Source: Bacteroidales bacterium UBA1216
GTDB lineage: Bacteria; Bacteroidota; Bacteroidia; Bacteroidales; Paludibacteraceae
Direction of reading: 5' to 3'
Length of the DNA stretch: 28,650 nt
Assembly: GCA_002309255.1 (NCBI GenBank)
Contig: DBXI01000072.1
Span: forward strand, 1-28,650
Position numbers and translations under genes: made by a program. The notes below the pieces were generated by a model. The model did no database searches, had not been told where the DNA came from, and saw only the letters and a list, made by a program, of their open reading frames with translations. Shown here one piece after another: positions 25,601 to 28,650 of this stretch. Numbering within the stretch: position 1 is the first letter of the stretch; each line of letters starts with the position of its first letter.

Positions 25601-25866
25601 AACTGCAGCAGTGGTTCGACGGCTCGTGGCAACTCATGCGCGAAGCGGCTATCCTCACACCCAACGCACTCATCCGCCCCGACCGCGTGATGATTCGCGG
25701 AAAGCAGGCCGTGGTGCTCGACTACAAGTTCACCGGACAGCAGCACGCCGAGCATCTCATGCAGGTGCGCGACTATATGTCCGCCCTCAGTAATATGGGC
25801 TACAGCCCCGTAGAAGGCTGGCTATGGTACGCGCTCGCCGACCGACTGCTGCAAGTGAATAAATGA
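22654..25866 (+). CDS. addA: AddA/RecB-like helicase-nuclease
   Basis: The 1070-residue product is a UvrD-family helicase fused to a nuclease, for processing double-strand breaks with the AddB-like protein. Helicase motifs in order: Walker A RASAGTGKTFTLA (K21), VTFTNAATAEMKER, IMIDEFQDTS (D382, E383), LIVGDTKQSIYRFRNGD, MTIHSSKGLEGKTVIL and LLYVALTRAADNLYVY. The C-terminus has an intact PD-(D/E)XK site: DRVMIRG, then VLDYKF (D1023, K1025) and QVRDY. A GTG at 22642 is in frame but would leave almost no leader, so I prefer ATG 22654. The TGA stop begins a heptamer array leading into addB. RecB is the alternative name; the AddB-like partner and absence of RecC/RecD favour AddA. Confidence 0.92.
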   Translation: MSAINIHHPLTVCRASAGTGKTFTLAAYYIAMLLSGESYRNILAVTFTNAATAEMKERILTYLLGISQGGEREFLSKVREFMLRDSSAPDEVLQARAEDNMHAILQDYDNFSVTTIDSFLQQLIRSMAQALNRTADFAISLDADQVITSAVDTMLTTELTDDSKRTVYEYVEQRIGDSKGWDIRSNLIRIAKQLYKESVQIHNSRLAATARLDLDEHRIANYRSALYAQLNAALTRFRAIAKQAENDLDAGTPYAKSRNGKSTIENMRKSAADPNAMKRADLFRGATDNGLADVMADPQLRPLQQACDEMRHTWWQVNCSLTYLNDMRLMHALEDSIQRSLIRNNTALLADTAVTLAEALHPGDADFILEKVGTRYRHIMIDEFQDTSMLQWNVFMHLVKEIVATPGQTVLIVGDTKQSIYRFRNGDWQIMESLGKTVLQDAYNPDTAPLVRNQRSRRNVVAFNLGVMHQVAIQENLLYPVSATDQRPVGTTLYDEQQTEQPLQNFYRTDKHEGGYVRCRFYPFYDKRAAAKVGTDTLLKLPQQQALWNDVCTTIEQLLSSDERPQDILVLARFNSEIQDWVTYCREQAEHFPLLSRTQMVSRDSFKLDSCNTVLVLIEALRFIHTGSATAAALLRLHCGEDAPERVTTIDRSAPLYDQLQHLLQLLFCHDGNYPGNDLAYVNCLLDQVQTFIATNGSDVRALLQYWEDDMHEFAIAGDSSIEAIRLMTIHSSKGLEGKTVILLNAAWKTENDRDDDVLWSEPVQVSGNPLPLIAVKQEPILEHTGEHSPYFRAYRREHEAQLIDNYNLLYVALTRAADNLYVYGLIDVTQHTNGFPTVARSIIDYTQGVFELSSVMESEVPYIEYILGDEPFIYRAGQQKAVSPFDYTGAQALSAQLYSDGGQVTFRQSQESTQYTMQPDSADSIAAQTDFGLLCHDIFAHIARAEDAPEVLDSFHQQGLIESDEQYKQIAELLHRAFTHPQLQQWFDGSWQLMREAAILTPNALIRPDRVMIRGKQAVVLDYKFTGQQHAEHLMQVRDYMSALSNMGYSPVEGWLWYALADRLLQVNK

Positions 25867-25894
25867 CAAATGACAAATGACAAATGGCAAATTT
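25860..25894 (+). repeat. Heptamer array at the addA/addB border
   Basis: Units TAAATGA, CAAATGA, CAAATGA, CAAATGG and CAAATTT. Three TGA triplets fall in three different frames and four ATGs are spaced by 7 nt (25863, 25870, 25877, 25884). Only the last ATG opens a long frame (addB); the other three meet stops within a few codons. Confidence 0.9.
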
Positions 25895-28631
25895 CTTAGA
25901 TAGTGTATCCGATGAGCTCCTCCGCCGCTTTAGTTGGGAGGAGTTGAAAGATGTGACGCTCGTTTTTCCGATGCATCGCGCCGGTGTGGTGATGCGCAGC
26001 ATCCTGCAGCAGCGCATGGCAGCCGAGCACCGCACGCCCCTCTGGGCGCCGGAGATCGTGGCGCTGGGTGACCTGTTCGATAGCCTGTGCCCCCTCGGCA
26101 AGGAGGACGAGTTGTTCTCCGTCTGCCGACTGCACCGCATCTATGCCGAGTGCATCGGTGAGGGCGCTATGGAGATCGACCGCTTCTACGGCTGGGGACG
26201 ACAGCTCCTGTCGGACTTTACGAACATCGATCAGGCTATTGCGTCCAACGAGCTCGAATCGTTCTTCCGCAACGCGCTCACCCTGGCTAATCTGGATACC
26301 TATAAGCTCGACGACGAGGTTCGCCGCCGGCTCGAAGACCTGCTCTACAAGGGCGAAGCACGCCGCCAGGCACTCATCGCCGAATCCGTACAGGCACACT
26401 TCGCCGCGCTGTGGAAAGTTCTGCCAACGATCTACCACCGCCTGGGCGATGAGCTGCTCAGCAACGGCAAGGGCTACGAAGGTCAGCGCATGCGCTACGT
26501 CATCAGTCACTGGCCTGAACTGCGCGAACGCGCAACAAGTCGCAACTACTGCTTCATCGGGTTCAACTACCTGCTGCCCGTAGAGCGACAACTGATGCAA
26601 CTCTTGCACGACGAGCAACGCGCGCTGTTCTTCTGGGATTATGTGGCAGACTTCCGCACCAACACCAAGGCGTTCGCTTTCATCCGCCAGAACATGCGCA
26701 CGCTCCCCAACGCCCTGCCCGACAGTACTTGGGGCGCGCCGCGGCAGATACGAACCATCAGTGCCACCTCCGCACACGCCGAGGCCGAATACGCCGGCAC
26801 ATGGCTGCAAAAAACCTATCAACAGCGAGGCGAAGCCACAGCCATCATCATCTGCGACGAGGCGCAACTCGAACCCGTCATCTACAGTCTGCCGTCTGTA
26901 CGGCTATCGGACACCGACCTGCCCGAAGACATCAACATCACCAAGGGCTTCCCCTTGCGCAACACACCTATCTTCGCCGAGGTGATCAAAAAGCTCTCAA
27001 CTCTCGGCTCTCGACTCTCACCTCCCACCTCTCAACTCTCTGCTCTCATCGCGTTCGTCGATGAGCAATCGGCACGCTCCATGCAGGCGCAGCAGAACAC
27101 CTGGCAGTGGCATCTGCAGCGCGAGGCACTCTACCAGACGCGCCGTGCACTCATTCAGTTCAGCCATCTGATTAGCGAGCAACTCGTCCATGAACTGCCG
27201 GAGCACCCCGATCTGCTGATGCGACTCATACGCCGACACATGGAGCAGATCACCCTGCCCTTCCATGGCGAACCGATCACCGATCTGCAGGTCATGGGGG
27301 TGCTGGAGACACGCGCCTTGGATTTCCGACACCTGCTGCTGCTCAACGTAGAGGAGGGCGTGATCCCTGCACATCAGCCCGACAAATCGTTCTTGCCCTA
27401 CTACCTGCGCAAGGCCTACGGACTACAGACCCACGACGAGAGAGCATCGGTCTATGCCTATAACTTCTTCCGCCTGCTCCACCGCGCCGACGACGTGACC
27501 ATCCTGTTCAGTCAGTCGCAGACCGCGATGACCAAGAAGACCATGTCGCGTTTCGTGATGCAGATGCTCATCTGCCCCGAGGAGTTCACGGTCAGCAAGT
27601 TCACCCTCACCGAGTCCAACAACCTGCTGCACGCACCCGCCATCATTATACCCGACAACACAAGCTGGCACGACGCTAAACTCTCACCATCCGCTATCAA
27701 CACGTTCTACGGCTGCAAGCGGAAGTTCTACCTCGAGTATATCCTACACCTGCGTGAGGATGACGAACAGGAGCCTATCTTCTCCAACCGAACCCTGGGG
27801 CTGTTCGTCCATGAGGCGGTGCACTACCTCTATCAGAAGTACTGCCACTGCGACAACACACGCGAGGTTCATATCCATCCCAACCAGGTGGACGAAATGA
27901 ACACCCCAGCCAACCGCCAAGAGGCTATCCGAACAGCCTACGACAGGCTTAACAACCCTACCAATGACACACAAAACCACTCACCCGCTAACCCGCTATA
28001 CGTCTATGAGCAGCACGCCCTGGAAAACCACGTGATCGACACATATATCGAGCACATCCTGGCTCGCGACCGCTACGACGCTGAGCACCGCGGACTAACC
28101 ATACTCCTACTCGAGTACCCGCTTTACACCAATGTCAATTGTCAATTGTCAAATGGCAATTGTCAATTAACTATCGGTGGCCGGCTCGACCGCATGGATC
28201 GCGTAGGCGGGATGAACGGTTTCCATGAGGTGACACGCATCGTGGACTACAAGTGCGGCACATACAATGCGAAGAAGATGGCCGCTGCCACCAAAGATCT
28301 GCTCACGCACGAGAAAGCCGACATGGATTATGTTCGTCAAACCCTGATCTACAGCTTTGTTGCCTACCACTCGCGTAATTGTCAAATCGCAAATATAGAG
28401 CCTCACCTCTACTTCACCGCGCAGGACTTGACCAGTGAGCGAACCGTCACGCGCGTGGCGCTTGACAAGGAAGACATCACCTACGATGACGAGCACGATA
28501 AGCAGTACACCGACTTGGTGCAGCAGATGATACAGGACATACTCTCAGAGCGCGAGTTCCCGCAGTGTGAGAAGTGCTCACGCTACTGCCCGTTCTTGAG
28601 ACTCTGCGCACGACAACCATCTGCATACTAA
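25884..28631 (+). CDS. addB: AddB-like PD-(D/E)XK nuclease subunit
   Basis: The 915-residue protein is the likely partner of AddA. Where B. subtilis AddB has a Walker A motif, this one has only LVFPMHRAGVVMRSIL, as I recall for Bacteroidetes homologues, so it probably does not hydrolyse ATP. The C-terminal nuclease has GGRLDRMD (D769, D772), VDYK (D788, K790) and QTLIYS. Cysteines for an iron-sulfur cluster are C611 (FYGCKRKFYLEY) and the C-terminal C895, C898, C902 and C908, with a spacing different from the usual C-x2-C-x5-C. Two clear heptamer arrays (and one weak) lie inside the gene in frame. The ATG at 25884 is the only one in the array opening the frame. No terminator is visible before the window ends. 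Confidence 0.88.
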   Translation: MANFLDSVSDELLRRFSWEELKDVTLVFPMHRAGVVMRSILQQRMAAEHRTPLWAPEIVALGDLFDSLCPLGKEDELFSVCRLHRIYAECIGEGAMEIDRFYGWGRQLLSDFTNIDQAIASNELESFFRNALTLANLDTYKLDDEVRRRLEDLLYKGEARRQALIAESVQAHFAALWKVLPTIYHRLGDELLSNGKGYEGQRMRYVISHWPELRERATSRNYCFIGFNYLLPVERQLMQLLHDEQRALFFWDYVADFRTNTKAFAFIRQNMRTLPNALPDSTWGAPRQIRTISATSAHAEAEYAGTWLQKTYQQRGEATAIIICDEAQLEPVIYSLPSVRLSDTDLPEDINITKGFPLRNTPIFAEVIKKLSTLGSRLSPPTSQLSALIAFVDEQSARSMQAQQNTWQWHLQREALYQTRRALIQFSHLISEQLVHELPEHPDLLMRLIRRHMEQITLPFHGEPITDLQVMGVLETRALDFRHLLLLNVEEGVIPAHQPDKSFLPYYLRKAYGLQTHDERASVYAYNFFRLLHRADDVTILFSQSQTAMTKKTMSRFVMQMLICPEEFTVSKFTLTESNNLLHAPAIIIPDNTSWHDAKLSPSAINTFYGCKRKFYLEYILHLREDDEQEPIFSNRTLGLFVHEAVHYLYQKYCHCDNTREVHIHPNQVDEMNTPANRQEAIRTAYDRLNNPTNDTQNHSPANPLYVYEQHALENHVIDTYIEHILARDRYDAEHRGLTILLLEYPLYTNVNCQLSNGNCQLTIGGRLDRMDRVGGMNGFHEVTRIVDYKCGTYNAKKMAAATKDLLTHEKADMDYVRQTLIYSFVAYHSRNCQIANIEPHLYFTAQDLTSERTVTRVALDKEDITYDDEHDKQYTDLVQQMIQDILSEREFPQCEKCSRYCPFLRLCARQPSAY
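26991..27046 (-). repeat. Heptamer array inside addB, eight units (antisense)
   Basis: Plus-strand units AAGCTCT, CAACTCT, CGGCTCT, CGACTCT, CACCTCC, CACCTCT, CAACTCT and CTGCTCT in strict phase. The complement is TTGAGAG-like, so the TGA-bearing strand is the non-coding one. It encodes KLSTLGSRLSPPTSQLSAL, a low-complexity linker in the helicase-like part. Confidence 0.85.
28131..28165 (-). repeat. Heptamer array inside addB, five units (antisense)
   Basis: Plus-strand units AATGTCA, ATTGTCA, ATTGTCA, AATGGCA and ATTGTCA; the complement is TGACAAT, the type seen at gene borders. It encodes NVNCQLSNGNCQL, directly before the GGRLDR nuclease motif. The coding strand carries no stop in any unit. 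Confidence 0.85.
28377..28397 (-). repeat. Weak heptamer array inside addB, three units
   Basis: Units AATTGTC, AAATCGC and AAATATA encode NCQIANIE, similar to the peptide from the array at 28131. It is short and degenerate, so it may be chance or an eroded copy. Confidence 0.35.
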
Positions 28632-28650
28632 CCCCATCGAGTGAAAAAAA

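Overview
The window comes from a member of the Bacteroidales, probably an uncultured host-associated one. The strongest sign is the promoter type. Eight sites match the Bacteroidetes pattern TTTG, a 20-nt spacer, then TAnnTTTG (one has TATCTTAG), each just upstream of a gene or, in one case, pointing off the left edge. Starts have no clear Shine-Dalgarno sequence, and spacers are AT-rich next to GC-richer genes. RfbB, MgtC and the AddAB-type pair are of Bacteroidetes type. I cannot name a genus. No tRNA, rRNA, CRISPR array, transposase or phage gene was seen.

Layout. 1-759 is non-coding: a leftward promoter whose gene lies outside the window, a TA-rich palindrome, 11-bp tandem repeats and a fossil-like small ORF. 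760-3564 (+) holds two secreted proteins with a similar short C-terminal tail; the second carries a tyrosine-phosphatase P-loop. After a terminator, 3941-10081 (+) encodes peptide breakdown: a secreted M16 metalloprotease, a secreted C69 dipeptidase and cytosolic PepD. A bidirectional terminator separates these from a leftward unit (15059 down to 10117): dacB, birA, rfbB and a CCA-adding-type enzyme. A divergent promoter pair then starts a seven-gene rightward run (15318-20944): rfbA, two FKBP-like lipoproteins, glmM, surE, a small membrane protein and lpxB. This run groups precursor supply for O-antigen/dTDP-sugars, peptidoglycan and lipid A. A leftward mgtC plus GH53 galactanase-like lipoprotein pair follows. 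Finally a rightward addA-addB-type recombination nuclease pair runs to 28631.

The most unusual feature is not a gene. Short arrays of 7- or 8-nt units sit at many gene borders. They often supply the stop codon of one gene and the start codon of the next. Because the period is not a multiple of three, a few units place stops in all three frames. Similar heptamer arrays also lie inside lpxB and addB, where they read through in frame. In both clear addB arrays the stop-bearing strand is the non-coding one.

A second unexplained structure is an intergenic element with an exact 33-bp palindromic core. It occurs twice in inverted orientation, flanking the first two genes.
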